DNA of 64,000 nucleotides from Plotosus lineatus (GCA_024760905.1 CM045745.1:464501-528500), one strand, 5' to 3'; shown: positions 47,454-59,100, counted from the first letter of the stretch. A program made the numbers and translations. Notes: generated by a model not told the origin, from the sequence alone.

Positions 47454-47660
47454 CTGAACTGGGAAGAAGGAGGGGCATGTTCAGCCTGTCATTTGTAAAC
47501 AATGGACACAGCGTCACTGCGTCAGCGTACTATGTAGGTACGTCTAAACTTAAAATTTGACAATTTTTAAAAAAAACAAACAAACAAAAAAATCCCCACA
47601 AAATAAATAATAAAAAAAAAAACGTAAAACGAATGAACGTAAGTCGGGGAGAGTCTGTAC
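47454..47660. mobile_element. Tigger-like element end (CCCCGACTTACG family)
   Basis: Right end AACGTAAGTCGGGGAGAGTCTG, preceded by TAGGTACGTCTAAACTTAAA as in the copies at 5,990-6,060 and 38,190-38,215. The left end is missing. Confidence 0.55.
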
Positions 47661-47734
47661 AAATTTTTAAAACATTGGAAAACGTTAAGAATGTTTGTCA
47701 GGCTTGTCCTCCTGCAGAAACCATTAAAAAAAAA

Positions 47735-47850
47735 AAAAAAAAACCCTCCCCAGCTTTTTACATTTTCATACATTTTTGAAAAAGCTCCAGGGAGCCACTA
47801 AAGAGCGACATACAGCTCTCGAGCCGTGGGTTGCCGACCCCGGTACTAGG
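47735..47850. mobile_element. hAT right-end fragment
   Basis: GGGAGCCACTAAAGAGCGAC, TCTCGAGCCGTGGGTTGCCG and ACCCCGG match the pattern of hAT Charlie-type ends, including the end at about 59,735-59,780. Preceded by an A(18) tract. Confidence 0.5.
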
Positions 47851-48928
47851 GTCACACTGGAATCCAAAGCGAAATCAACAATGGAATGAAAATTCTTTAA
47901 ATCATCTTTAGTTATTTGCAGCACCTCCTATACAATGTATTCAATCTCCCCAACAATCAAACCAAGGATCCCACATAAGATTTGCGATGAACCATAGTAG
48001 AAGCAGAACATCCAAATTTCAGTTAATCTGCAGCATTAACCAGCAGATACAGGTCTAAACACCAACACTAAACTGGCACACCCACACAGCAGAAGGCTGC
48101 AGTTAGAAAACAACAAAATATGAGGAAGTCAGGAATGTACACACTATAAAGTAAGACTGGTAAATATTATCTAACTCAGATTTTGGAATATCTAAAAAGG
48201 TCTTTCAAAATGGCAGTCATTCCAAGCCATATCAGAAATTAAAAGATGAAAGAGAATGTTAGAACACGAATAAACTGATTAATCAGGAAAACACCAGAAA
48301 AATACAGATTACAAAATGAAGCAGAAAGCACTGCTGATGCAGTGAAAGTCACCCTGCTACTGGACTGTTCAGAATTAATTTGAGTTAGAGTGCAGGGAGC
48401 TACATGAGACAGGCCTGTCTTGGGATTTGCATGCATTTCTAAACCAAAACAAGTTTAAATACCATCCAAAACCTGGCATAGGCCTGCTGTGAATTTAGTG
48501 CTCAGATACTGGCCTTCCTTCCAAAAGCTTATGGTTCATGCCATTCAGATTTTTTTCTATGATGCATCACAACCATCACTAACATCACCTGATTAAAAAT
48601 ACACTTATTGATTTGAAACTAAAACGCGGACGCATGTTTGAGATTTTGGAGCACGAACCACCCTTCCTCCGATGTGTTCATTTCAGATCAGAGCACAATT
48701 AAAGAGCTTTATAAAGTCCCAGTGTCAAGACATTTCACTGGTACTTTTACAGTTCATCAATATTCCACACAAATAAAGAAACTGTCCGCCATCAGATGAG
48801 TGAAGGCATTTATATATTCATAATGATTTAATTATAAAAATTTAATTTAATTAAAATTCCCACTCGAACAAAGCAAGTTCGCGGCTAAGAAATATCTGGT
48901 AACTCATTATTCTTCCCCCAAACACATC
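47851..48928. other. intronic sequence, no gene seen
   Basis: Apparently single-copy AT-rich PUF60 intron without recognised exons. Confidence 0.4.
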
Positions 48929-48930
48929 TA

Positions 48931-49629
48931 CAGTAGCACAGATTAGCATATCTACAGATTCACGGTTTTGCAGTCATGGTTTGAGTATTCGCGGACTGCC
49001 AAGCAACTGACATGTCATGGCCGGAGACTCTGAGAACTCCGCCTGGGCTTATTGTTAGCTGGGGTGCAGCTAGCATTAAGCTACCATAGCACATTAGCTT
49101 AGAATAGGAGTTGAGCGTGCTCAGTTGTAAACGCCCGAAGACCCCCGATCTCATGGCTGTAGTAGGGTCGACCGGTCATAGACAAGCAGAAGGACATGAA
49201 ACGAAAGAAAGTTTATCCTTTTGGTATCATTTGTTTAACATGCTACACAACATAAAATCTCACGCACAAACATTCGAAACATTAACTTAGATACTGTACT
49301 GGAATAATAATTGAAAAAGTCTTTAATACTAGTGCTTTACAACAGTATATGCTGTATAATGTTTATATTTTAACATAAAAAAAAAATCACAGTAAAAATT
49401 GACAAGTTTTTCTTAATCATTACTACATTAATACTGTATTAATGAGTAAGATTGTTGATCGAATGTGTTTAAGAAGCATATTTTAGCGCATGTAATAGAT
49501 ACACAGTATTTTCCTTCCGGGTGTTCATTCACGCATGTAATATGATACTTCCGTGTACAGAACTCGCAGATTATCTTCATTCGCGGGAGGGACCGGAACC
49601 GAGCCCCTGCGAATATCAAGGGCCTACTG
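48931..49629. mobile_element. TIR element of the AGGCCC family, deleted copy
   Basis: Bounded by TA at 48,929-48,930 and 49,630-49,631. The right end CGAATATCAAGGGCCTACTG is well preserved; the left end is diverged (CAGTAGCACAGATTAGC). The interior shares TGGCCGGAGACTCTGAGAAC, GTAGTAGGGTCGACCGGTCA and CTCACGCACAAACATTC with 35,457-37,255. The inverted LINE arm is mostly deleted. Confidence 0.6.
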
Positions 49630-49631
49630 TA

Positions 49632-50447
<816 letters not shown>

Positions 50448-50464
50448 TTCTGAGTAGATTACAG

Positions 50465-50553
50465 TAATCACCTGAAGAGAGAGGATGGTTTCACCACCCC
50501 TCGATACAGATCTGTAGTGATAAATGAAGTTTCAATAGAAAGTCTTTGTCCTG
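50465..50553 (+). repeat. 89-bp unidentified repeat, copy 2
   Basis: Differs from 41,584-41,672 at only two positions, by eye. Flanked by microsatellites on both sides (50,340-50,443 and 50,560-50,612). Confidence 0.8.
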
Positions 50554-50558
50554 TCCCT

Positions 50559-50559
<1 letters not shown>

Positions 50560-50612
<53 letters not shown>
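50560..50612. repeat. (TA)n(CA)n microsatellite
   Basis: About 11 TA then 14 CA units; another short (CA)n lies at 50,639-50,652. Confidence 0.95.
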
Positions 50613-50652
50613 TACATTTCCACTTATACATACATATACACACACACACACA

Positions 50653-51612
50653 CAGTAGGCCCTTGACGATTCGCGGATTTGCACTCGCGGTTTGCGGTCA
50701 CGTGATTCAAATTCAGCCAATGGCTGTCCTTTCTGGTGATTGGTTAAGATGCCCCTTTTTCCTCATTTGTGGACAAGTTTCAATGAGCCTTTTTTAAGTA
50801 TGTTTTAATTACCAGTTAAGCTCTATGATTCCAATCAAACACTGCGTGTTCTCTGGCTAAGCACTAGCAAAGGTAATGATGTTGGATGTCTCTTCTGAAG
50901 AAATAAGACTTTCTCCTGAAGAAACGACAGTTTCCTCCAAAGTGCCTGAAGAGGAATAATGTTGTAAAGCACTAGTATTAAAGTCATTTTCAATTATTAT
51001 TCCAGTATAGTACCGAAGTTAATGTTTAGAATGTTTGTGTGAGATTTTATGTTCTGTAGCATGTTTAACAAACGATACCAAAAAGATAAATGTGAATAAT
51101 TATGCTTCATGTCCTTTTGCATTGAACATGACGTGTCCAAGATGGCGCTGCCTAGAGGGTGACGTCGCGGAGTTCTCAGAATCAAATTGTTTCTTTGTTT
51201 GTTTAATTTGTTTCGTATGTTGTTGTTTGTTTTTTGCACTATGCTCGTCTATGACCGAGCGACCCTACTACAGCTATGAGAGCGGAGTCTTTTCGGACGT
51301 TTAGAACTGAGCACGCTAAACTACTATTCTGAGCTAATATGCTATGGTAACTCAATGCTAGCCGCACCCCGGCGAACAATAAGCCCAGGCGGAGATGTGG
51401 CAGGTGGGGAGTGGCCGAACGACGACACTGGCGCTTGGTTAGCAGTGGAAGATTAGCACTTCCGGTCATACTGCTTGAAAATGTTCAGTCTCTGCGAAAC
51501 AAGATGGACGAGCTTCATGTTCGGATTGCAGGCCAGAGGGATCTACAAGACTGCTGTGTTTCTGTGAAACATGGCTCGAGGAAAGTACACCCGGACGAGG
51601 CGCTTTCCCTAT
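50653..51612 (+). mobile_element. TIR element of the AGGCCC family with LINE 5' region
   Basis: The left end CAGTAGGCCCTTGACGATTC matches 35,457. The element then runs in direct orientation through CGTGTCCAAGATGGCGCTGC (YY1-like motif at 51,139-51,148) into a LINE endonuclease start at 51,478. No right TIR was found, so it is either truncated or reads straight into LINE sequence. Confidence 0.55.
51478..51612 (+). pseudogene. LINE (L2/Rex1-like) endonuclease N-terminal fragment
   Basis: Frame reads ENVQSLRNKMDELHVRIAGQ, RDLQDCCVSVKHGSRK. It corresponds to the NVRSLRNKMDEL...SLMCFTETWL beginning of L2/CR1/Rex1 endonucleases; the FTETWL part is frameshifted. About 45 residues, then a stop at 51,612. 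Confidence 0.6.
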
Positions 51613-51629
51613 GAATAATAAAACTCCTC

Positions 51630-51756
51630 CATCACACTCTGTCTTCTGCATTTTTGGGTCCAGCTGAATGCTCCTGGCATCACAGAATCTTCTAGCCCCT
51701 CTGTGACACCAGGAACATTCAGCTGGATCAAAAAATGCAGGAGACAGGGTGTGATG
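51630..51756. repeat. long hairpin: 57-bp arms, 13-nt loop
   Basis: The left arm (51,630-51,686) and right arm (51,700-51,756) are complementary except for about seven positions. Each arm contains CCAGCTGAATG or its complement. The loop is ATCTTCTAGCCCC. It is either a very short foldback MITE or the template for a hairpin RNA. It lies directly after the LINE fragment. Confidence 0.85.
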
Positions 51757-52077
51757 AAAATGTATGAGCTTTAGTGTTGACAGGGAAGGCACTAGAGTAT
51801 GGGGAAATCGTAATCACTGTTAGAGAAGCCCGGTGATTGCTAAGTGGAATTGGGTACGTGTACTTGCACTCCACCCGCGTGTGACAGCTACGCCCCTCTC
51901 CAGCGAAAGAGAGAGTTAGAGCCACCAAAACCAGAGTCTCTCACAACACAGACCATAACATAGTTTACTGTATTCGATAATTTTTTCACTTAATTTGAAG
52001 ACCTATGGTATGAGTTATGGTGCAGTTAACTTATAGTTAAATATCTATCATACACATTTGAGATACAGGTGGATTCA

Positions 52078-52340
52078 ACTAAATTATGATAATTTTAGAA
52101 TAGGTCTTAAATCCAACCCACACTGTAAATGTGGTAATGCTCGTGAAAACTCATTACTTTATTCAGTGTCCATTATTTAAAAAACAAAGATGTACATTAA
52201 TTAGAAATGTGCAAGAAATTGTTGTAAATAAAATATCTATAGATTTAGAATAATTATTAAACGGAAACAATGAATGTTTATCTGTCATTGAAAAACCAGT
52301 TTGTATTCAAAGCTGTTCAATCTTATATAAGACAATCAAA
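52078..52340 (+). pseudogene. decayed LINE polyprotein C-terminus
   Basis: Frame 1 reads DNFRIGLKSNPHCKCGNARE. After a frameshift it continues CPLFKKQRCTLIRNVQEIV and LLNGNNECLSVIEKPVCIQ. The CxCG...C-P-LF pattern with a following LLYG-N-type segment is seen at the C-terminal end of several LINE polyproteins. The clade is not identified. Stops interrupt it. Confidence 0.45.
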
Positions 52341-52559
52341 GAGATTTGCCTAAACTGCCCATCTTTATTTTTTTTCCCTGTCATGTATATTCTCCTATTC
52401 TTCTTATGAGTCTTTGTGTTCTAATTTGTAATGTATCATCATTTGTAAATATCATGGAGAGGGTTCTCCAAGGATATCCTTGGATAACTTGTTCCCAATC
52501 CATTTCATCAGTGAATAAAATATGTTTAAAACAAAAAACAGTTAACTTCTGCTCAAAAG

Positions 52560-52683
52560 ACAACGGAACAGATTAAGACCATTTACATTATTTGTAATGG
52601 GAAAAGCGGATTCGGAATTTGACCAAATCGGAATTCGACCAGCCATCGGGAAAGAATTATGGTAGAGTACCGAGGCACCTCTG
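52560..52683. mobile_element. Tigger-like right end
   Basis: TTTGTAATGGGAAAAGCGGA, AATTCGACCAGCC and a terminal ACCGAGGCACCTCTG before TATA. It resembles ends of the CAGTGG-ACCTCGG family at 9,996 and 13,209. No left partner found. Confidence 0.4.
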
Positions 52684-52744
52684 TATAAATACACACACAT
52701 ACAGATGCATGCACACATTCAGATGTGTACAGAACAACAATGTA

Positions 52745-52965
52745 ACTAGTTTTGATGGGAGGTTTTGGGTTATTTATTGTTTTGTTTGTTTAGGTTTTTT
52801 GTTTTTGCATAATTGGCCTTTTTTGTGGCATTTTCCTTAACTTTTCCCCCTATTCTTCCTTAATTTCATTATTGTTTTTAATATTCATGGAATGAAAAAA
52901 AATAAACAAAAAAAACCCTGCGGTGCATTGAAGCCGCATGAAGCGCGAAGTACCGAGGGATCCCT

Positions 52966-53014
<49 letters not shown>

Positions 53015-53165
53015 GATCCCTCGCTACTTCGTGCTTCAGTTTCTGTGGCTTCAGTGCATCGTGGGTTTTACAAAAATATTAATTGAAAAATAAATAAACA
53101 AAAAAATTGAAGGAAAAAGTTAAGGAAAATGCCACAAAATAAGGCAAATGATGCATAACTGCAAA
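52745..53165. repeat. large inverted repeat of pogo-like ends around (CA)n
   Basis: The left arm (about 52,760-52,966) ends GAAGCGCGAAGTACCGAGGG then ATCCCTGTA. The right arm (about 53,012-53,165) starts GTGATCCCTCGCTACTTCG. The arms also share TTTTGTGGCATTTTCCTTAA with its complement TTAAGGAAAATGCCACAAAA. A (CA)n run of about 20 units forms the centre. Confidence 0.65.
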
Positions 53166-53860
53166 CTTTTCAAAACAAAACAAAAAAAAAAAAAAACAGA
53201 CTCTGATCTAGCGGCCTGTCAAAATGCACCAAATCGATGCAAAACATCCCCTTTTCCCCATATTGTTTTTAAGAATTAACATTCTTCGAAAATTTTTCAA
53301 GGTGATTCACGTGAAATGCAACAAACAGAATGGTCACTCATTTTTTTATTTTCTGTTTGATGGATTTTTAAGCACAAATTTAGTGATGTCGGAGAAAATC
53401 ATAAAAAAAAAATAAAAAATAGGGCAACTAGATTTAAAATATTATTACAGACGGTAGATGAGAAACAATGTCAGGAAACTTTATTAAAATTCTTTACAAA
53501 GCGTAGTACAGTGGTACCTGACCGTACGACAGTCTCAGCAAAAGGAAAATCCAGGTTACGAAAAACATTTTCCAAAATGTTTTGTCTCTGTATAGAAAAC
53601 AAGTTCTCCTTACGAAACAAGCCAAAACGCGTAATTCAAACATTCAAACGATGCACGAGCTGCTTTCCCATCGACTATCTACCAACATCCCGCTCCGCTG
53701 GCCTCCCATTGGCTAGGAGGGATGATGCAGCGCCTTCCCATTGGCTATTATGGAGCTGCATCTCCCATAATGCTTTTCGTGTAAAGGAAAGAGTTACTGT
53801 TTTTTGATTCAGGCTTTTAACATTCCATAAACATTTGTAAGATTATAACTCTGCTCAGAA

Positions 53861-53996
53861 GACATGGTCAACACACGCACGTGTGTGATTTCTGGTGCAA
53901 GTAAAAGGAGGAAGCAGGCTCATGATATCGCAAAGGAATATGGCCTAACCCGTCTACCATCAGTACGGTATTGAAGCAGAAAAAGGTCTTAAAAGG
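53861..53996 (+). pseudogene. possible Tigger transposase N-terminal remnant
   Basis: Reads MVNTRTCVISGASKRRKQAH then DIAKEYGLTRLPSVRY and a stop. KRRK followed by AKEYGL is reminiscent of the CENP-B-type helix-turn-helix, and the position just inside the element fits. Very short and decayed. Confidence 0.4.
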
Positions 53997-54004
53997 TCAT
54001 CGTC

Positions 54005-54192
54005 TTCTTTTCCTTTCGGCTTTTTCCCCATTCTCGAGAGTCACCCAAGCGAATCATCTGATTCGCACATTTGATTTGGTATGGGTTTTTACATCAAATG
54101 CCCTTCCCGTCACAACCCTTCAGCAAGGGACAGAAACACGCTGATGGCTTTGCAGCCTACTCTTTACAAAAGTCAGCAATGGTTCTTTAAGG
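54005..54192 (-). mobile_element. SINE fragment, tail type A
   Basis: CTTTTCCTTTCGGCTTTTTC, AAGCGAATCATCTGATTCGC, TCAAATGCCCTTCCCGTCAC, then the body AAAGTCAGCAATGGTTC. The head is absent. Nested in the Tigger-like element. Confidence 0.7.
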
Positions 54193-54389
54193 TATGCTTT
54201 ATAATTTTAAAAGGGTTTAGGGAGTAGTATTGGGGGCCTTGGAACGAATCACATGTTTTACATGTAAAATGTAGTTCAATTTACGAAAAATCCAGGCTCT
54301 GGAACAGATTAATTTCGTAAGGTGAGGTACCACTGTATACATAAATTAAAAGATATATTAAATATTTTCAAATTAAATTAAACCCACAT

Positions 54390-54718
54390 AGAGATTTCCT
54401 TTCGGCTTTTAGCTTTCTCAGGCGTTGCAACAGTGAATGATTCACCTGTTTGATTTGGCATAGGTTTTAACGTCGGATGCCCTTCCTGACACAACTGTTT
54501 AGCAAGGGACAGAAACACGCTGACGGTTTTGCAGCCTACTCTTGTCGAAAGTCAGCAATGGTTCTTTTACATGTCTCTCACCATAGACAGTGAGAGACAT
54601 GGCCAGCCTTTGATAACCCGATCAGCTGACAGTGACAACCTTGTGGAGAGTGAGACTCGAACCCCCAACCTTAGGGTCAGCGATCTAGTGCCCTATACCA
54701 CCAGACCACCACTGCCCC
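54390..54718 (-). mobile_element. tRNA-derived SINE, full length, tail type A
   Basis: The tail starts TTTCCTTTCGGCTTTTAGC, then GTCGGATGCCCTTCCTGACA and the shared body. The head carries GACTCGAACCCCCAACC (B box complement) and CCACCAGACCACCACTGCCCC (A box region). Adjacent to the LINE whose 3' end it resembles. Confidence 0.8.
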
Positions 54719-54977
54719 GAATTAAACACACATTCTTCTTCTTCTTTTGGCTTTTCCCTTCTGGGGTCGCCACAGCGAATTGTCTGCCTCCATCTCACAC
54801 TACCCTCTGCATCTCCTACTCTTACTTCCTACCCTTCATGTCCTCCTTCACCATATCCATAAATCTTCTCTTTGGTCTTCCTCTAGGCCTTCTGCCTGGT
54901 AGTTCCAACCTCAGCATCCTACTACCAATATACTCACTATCCCTCCTCTGTACCCACATAATGGTGTAGGACTGAAG

Positions 54978-55620
54978 GTGGAGACTTTGAATGTTGGAAC
55001 TATGACAGGAAAAGATACAGAGCTGGCTGACATGAAGCAGAGAAGAAAGGTGGACATACTGTGTGTTCAGGAGACCAGGTGGAAAGGTAGCAGGGCTAGA
55101 AGCATAGGAGCAGGGTTTAAGCTGATTTATCATGGTGTGGATGGAAAGAGAAATGGAGCAGAAGTCATCTTGAAGGAGGAGTTTTTCAGGAATGTTCTAG
55201 AAGTGAAAAGAGTGTCAGACAGAGTGATGAGTCTCAAGTTAGAAATTGAAGGTGTGATGTTCAATGTTGTTAGTGCTTATGCCCCACAGGCAGGATCTGT
55301 GCTAGAAAAGAAGATGAGATTCTGGAGTGAGTTACATGAAGTGATGCAGAGTACCCCCAGATGTTAAAGAGTGGTTATTGGGGCAGACTTCAATGGACAT
55401 GTTGGTGCAGGCAATAGAGAGGACGAGAAGTGATGGGCAGGTTTGGTATCCAGGACAGGAACACAGAAGGACAGATGTTGATCGATTTTGCAAAAAGGAT
55501 AGAAATGGTGAATACTTTCTTCCAGAAGAGACAGGAGCATAGGGTGACTTATAAAAGCAGAGGTAGGAGTACACAGGTAAAATACATCTTGTGTAAATTA
55601 TGTAATTTGCAGTAACTGCA
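54978..55620 (+). pseudogene. RTE-type LINE endonuclease, broken
   Basis: METLNVGTMTGKDTELADMK, DILCVQETRWKGSRARSIGA, NVVSAYAPQAG, then after a stop GADFNGHVGAG (about 55,385, other frame), GRFGIQDRNTEGQMLIDFAK and RSTQVKYILC. The order and spacing match the copy at 11,324-12,316. At least two frameshifts. Confidence 0.75.
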
Positions 55621-55748
55621 AGAAGTAGTGGGTGAGTGTGTTGCCAAACAGCATAGGATGGTGGCGTGCAGGATGACGCTGATGGTGAGAGAGTGAAGAA
55701 GGCAAAGGCAGAGCAGAAGACAAAGTGGTGAAAACTGAAAAAGGATGA

Positions 55749-57248
55749 ATGTCATATGTTATCTTCAAGGTGGAGTTGAAACAGGCTATTGGTGGTCAGG
55801 AAGTGCTTCCAGATGACTGGACAACTGCAGCTAATGTGATCGGGGAGACAGGTAGGAGAGTCCTTGGTGTGTCCTCTGGAAGGACAGTAGATAAGGAGAC
55901 TTGGTGGTGGAATGAGGAAGTGCAGGAGTGTGTCCAAAGGAACAAGTTAGCTAAGAAGAAGTGGGACACAGAGGACCAAAAAGAGTAAATAGGAGTACAG
56001 GGAGATACAGCGTAAGGTGAGGGCAGCGGTGTCAAAGGCCAAACAGAAGGCGTATGATGACTTGTATGCTAGGGTGGCTAGTAAAGAGGGAGGAAATTAT
56101 TTATACAGGTTGCACAGCAGAGAAATAGAGATGGGAAGGACATGCAGAAAGTTAAGAGTGATTAAGGACAGAAAGAAAAATGTATTGACTGATGACAGAA
56201 GTGTGCTGGGAAGATGGAAAGAGTACTTTGAAGAGCTGATGACTAAGGAAAATGAGAGAGAGAAAAAAAAAAAAAAGAGTAGAAGAGGTGACTGTTGAGG
56301 ACCAGGAAGTGACAAAGATTAGTAAGAGTGAAGTGAGGAGGGCATTGAAGAGGATGAAGAATGGAAAGGCAGTTGGTCCCGATGACATACCGGTGGAGGT
56401 ATGGAAGTGTCTAGGAGAGGTAGCAGTAGATTTTCTGACAAGAACATTCAACAAGGTCTTGGAGAGTGAGAGGATGCCGGAGGAATGGAGGAGAAGTGTG
56501 ATGGTGCCCATTTTTAAGAACAAGGGAGACGTACAGAGTTATGGCAACTACAGAGGAATAAAAGTTGATGAGCCATACGATGAAGTTATGAATAAAGAAA
56601 GAATAGTGGAAACTAGACTAAGGGCAGAGGTCAGCATTTGTGAACAACAGTTTGGTTTCATGCCAAGAAAGAGCACCACAGATGCAGCATTTGCTTTGAG
56701 GATGTTAATAGAGAAGTACAGAGAAGGTCAGAGGGAGCTGCATTGTGCCTTTGTGGATCTGGAGAAAGAATATGACAGGGTACCAAGAGAAGAACTGTGG
56801 TATTGCATGTATGAGAGATGTAAGACAGTGGGGTGAGGTGTGCTGTCGGTGTGAAAGAAGAGTTCAAGGTGGAGGTAGGACTGCATCAAGGGTCAGCTCT
56901 GAGCCCCTTCTTGTTTGCTATGGTGATGGACAGGCTGACAGACGAGGTTCGACAGGATTCCCCATGGACTATGATGTTTGCAGATGACATTGTGATTTGT
57001 AGTGAGAGCAGAGAACAAGTGGAGGAAAATCTAGTGAGGTGGAGGTATGCCCTGGAAGGGAGGGGAATGAAGGTTAGCCTCAGTAAGACAGAATACATGT
57101 GTGTGAAAGACAAGGACTCAACAGGAACGGTGAGGTTACAGGGAGCTGAGATAAGGAAGGTGGAGGATTTTAAGTACTTAGGCTCAACAATACAGAGCAA
57201 TGGAGAGTGTGGAGAAGAGGTGAAGAAGCGTGTGCAGGCAGGTTGGAC
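55749..57248 (+). pseudogene. RTE-type LINE linker and reverse transcriptase, broken
   Basis: The linker is in frames 55,749-55,988 and 56,017-56,298. The RT is in 56,252-56,836 with MKNGKAVGPDDIPVEVWKCL, VMVPIFKNKGDVQSYGNYRG, QQFGFMPRKSTTDAAFALRM and CAFVDLEKEYDRVP (motif A). It continues in 56,833-57,282 with GLHQGSALSPFLFAMVMDRL (motif B) and MFADDIVICSESREQ (catalytic). About 45 bp after LWYCM are deleted and a poly(A) run at 56,263-56,275 shifts the frame. It ends at KKRVQAGW. Confidence 0.8.
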
Positions 57249-57479
57249 TGATTTTGCAAAAAAACCCAGCATTATTATTTGAATAAGTATTATCCAACCC
57301 AAAAACGTATTTCCGTACTCAGACCCAAGAAAACATACTAAGTACGTTTTTTACGTACTCATTGTAATGTAGCTATGTAATGCAAAAAAACCCCCCAAAA
57401 AACAAAAACAAAACAAACAAACAAAAAAAAACAACCCAACAAAACTACTTCCTACTACTACTTTTATGTGAGGTATGTG
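57249..57479. other. short intronic stretch
   Basis: A-rich and C-rich low-complexity runs; nothing recognised. Confidence 0.4.
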
Positions 57480-57707
57480 TGCGCACACGTCTGTACGTGT
57501 ATTTATATTTTATTTCCATCTTATGGATTATTTTTGAATGTTTGTTATCTTAATCATTTACAGCATTGAATATGTATTTGTTGATATTATATACACGTGT
57601 ACATACGTCAGTAAGGGGGAATTGGTGGGGGTGATCCGACTTTGCGGATTTCGGTGGTCGTGTGGGGATCTTGGTCCCAATTCACTGCGGAAAGTGAGGG
57701 ATCCCTG
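57480..57707. mobile_element. pogo-like element, right arm
   Basis: Ends GCGGAAAGTGAGGGATCCCTG before TA (57,708-57,709). Shares GATTTCGGTGGTCG and GGATCTTGGTCCCAATT with 8,723-9,355 and 60,255-60,549. Confidence 0.6.
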
Positions 57708-57716
57708 TACACACAC

Positions 57717-58672
57717 ACAGGCACCTTGACTTATGAGTGTCTTTTATAACGAATCTACCATGATGTTTCAAACCAACAAAAATCGGCCCTATCCAACAAG
57801 CAAAATTTTGATTTCCGAGCTTTGCTTGGGAAATGGCTTTTCCGGGCCGATTAGCCTCATATTTTTCCACATGTATTCCTCCTCACTCTGAGAGCACCCT
57901 ACGCAGTGCTGCTCAATTATTTTCTGTGACGCCCCCTATAGGAAGGAAAAAAACAACAACAAAAAAACACCCAACAAACAAACCAAAAAAAAAAAAAAAA
58001 CATTTCACGCCCCCAAGTGTTTTAAAGTGTTCACTGCACTTCGTATTGTTTGCTTCGTGCTTTTTCCCAACAGCATAGGGAGCACGGTGAGAGCACCACT
58101 GCCACCTACTGTAGTGGATGCGCAATTACACTTAACTCTACTACAGTATGGCAAATAAAGCATGTTCCCCAGGGTCATACATGTTCCCCAGGGTCATACA
58201 TGCTCCCCTTGGCATCACACCGTATCCCCCAAGGGGGATGAGCCCCACTATTTGAGAAGCACTGGCCTTGTGGCAGCGTACCACGAGCCTTCCCTCGCCG
58301 ACATTCATAGCATGCACACGCACAAAATTCTCCTCTTCCTCCTCATTAACACACCACTTTGTGCCTGCCCATGTTTTTTTACATGTTTATCTTTAATATA
58401 TTTGGTCAAACATGTGTGTTTGTGGCAGGTTATACGAGTTTGGAAGGTGGTTGGAATAGATTAATTGGTTTTCTGTTATTTCTTATGGGAATAACTGTTT
58501 AATCGAACAAACATTTTGACTTACGAGTTCACCCTCGAAATTGATTGGCGGGTTTGAATTTCTTTTCGTAAGAGGAGGTTGTTTCATATCTCGGGGACGG
58601 AAACTCAAGAAAATGTTTTTCGTAATCCGGGGATTTCGTACACAGGGGTCTTCGTAAATTGGAGGCCGACTG
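57717..58672. mobile_element. Tigger-like element ends with nested hAT element
   Basis: Left end ACAGGCACCTTGACTTATGAG; sub-terminal right sequence TTTCTTATGGGAATAACTG and TTTTGACTTACGAGTTCACCC (about 58,480-58,535). A second right terminus follows, AAATTGGAGGCCGACTGTA (to 58,672). At least two elements are merged here. Confidence 0.5.
57905..58264. mobile_element. hAT-type non-autonomous element
   Basis: The ends CAGTGCTGCTCAATTATTTT and ATTTGAGAAGCACTG are imperfect inverted repeats of the hAT CAGTG-type. The interior includes ACGCCCCCTATAGG, an A run and a 19-20-bp tandem repeat (CATGTTCCCCAGGGTCATA, about 58,159-58,206). No clear target duplication. Confidence 0.5.
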
Positions 58673-58784
58673 TACTTACATAAGAGAGCTTAATTGATGT
58701 CTCCTGGAAGGAATATTTTTAAAGAGAACCTTATGAAAATTAATGATTAAAATGACTTAAAAATTTTTTAATTTACAGTTATAA

Positions 58785-59100
58785 ACCTACAGTGGGCCGA
58801 GTTTTAATTTCAAATACAGATACGAAACAACCCTCTCTTACGAAAAGAAATTCAAAATTCAAACGCGCGAATCAAAATTTTCACATGACTCACGAGTTGC
58901 TCTCTCATTGGCTGTCTCTCAACATCCCGCCCTGCTGGCCTCCCAGATAAAGACAGAAGGAAGCGTAACTATTTAGGTTTTAGTGTAGTTTTTTAAGTTG
59001 TTTTAATTCAGTGAATGTTTAATAAATGTGGGTGCATTTCAGCTCATCTGGAATTCCGATCCCTCAAGGAATCAAATTAAATCTCGGAAATTTACATGAT
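58785..59100. mobile_element. Tigger-like left arm
   Basis: From CAGTGGGCCGAGTTTTAATT through ACGAAACAACCCTCTCTTACG, CATCCCGCCCTGCTGGCCTC and AAATGTGGGTGCATTTCAGC. It is the reverse-orientation counterpart of 42,360-42,530. Its facing right arm ends at 58,672, 113 bp away. Confidence 0.5.

Larger units (their letters stand above)
53509..54335. mobile_element. Tigger-like TIR element with nested SINE
   Basis: The left end CAGTGGTACCTGACCGTACG follows TA (53,507-53,508). The right end TCGTAAGGTGAGGTACCACTG precedes TA (54,336-54,337). The interior has a decayed helix-turn-helix piece (53,861-53,996) and a type A SINE (54,005-54,192). The GCTGGCCTCCCATTGGC block is shared with 47,280 and 58,935. 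Confidence 0.7.
54733..57248 (-). mobile_element. RTE-type LINE with inverted 5' part
   Basis: The 3' end of the LINE is on the minus strand at 54,733-54,953. Directly adjoining is the rest of the LINE on the plus strand (about 54,961-57,248), running from the endonuclease start to the late RT. The segment between (about the last 300 bp of the RT region) is missing. This order is what twin priming during insertion produces. No target-site duplication was recognised. Confidence 0.75.
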
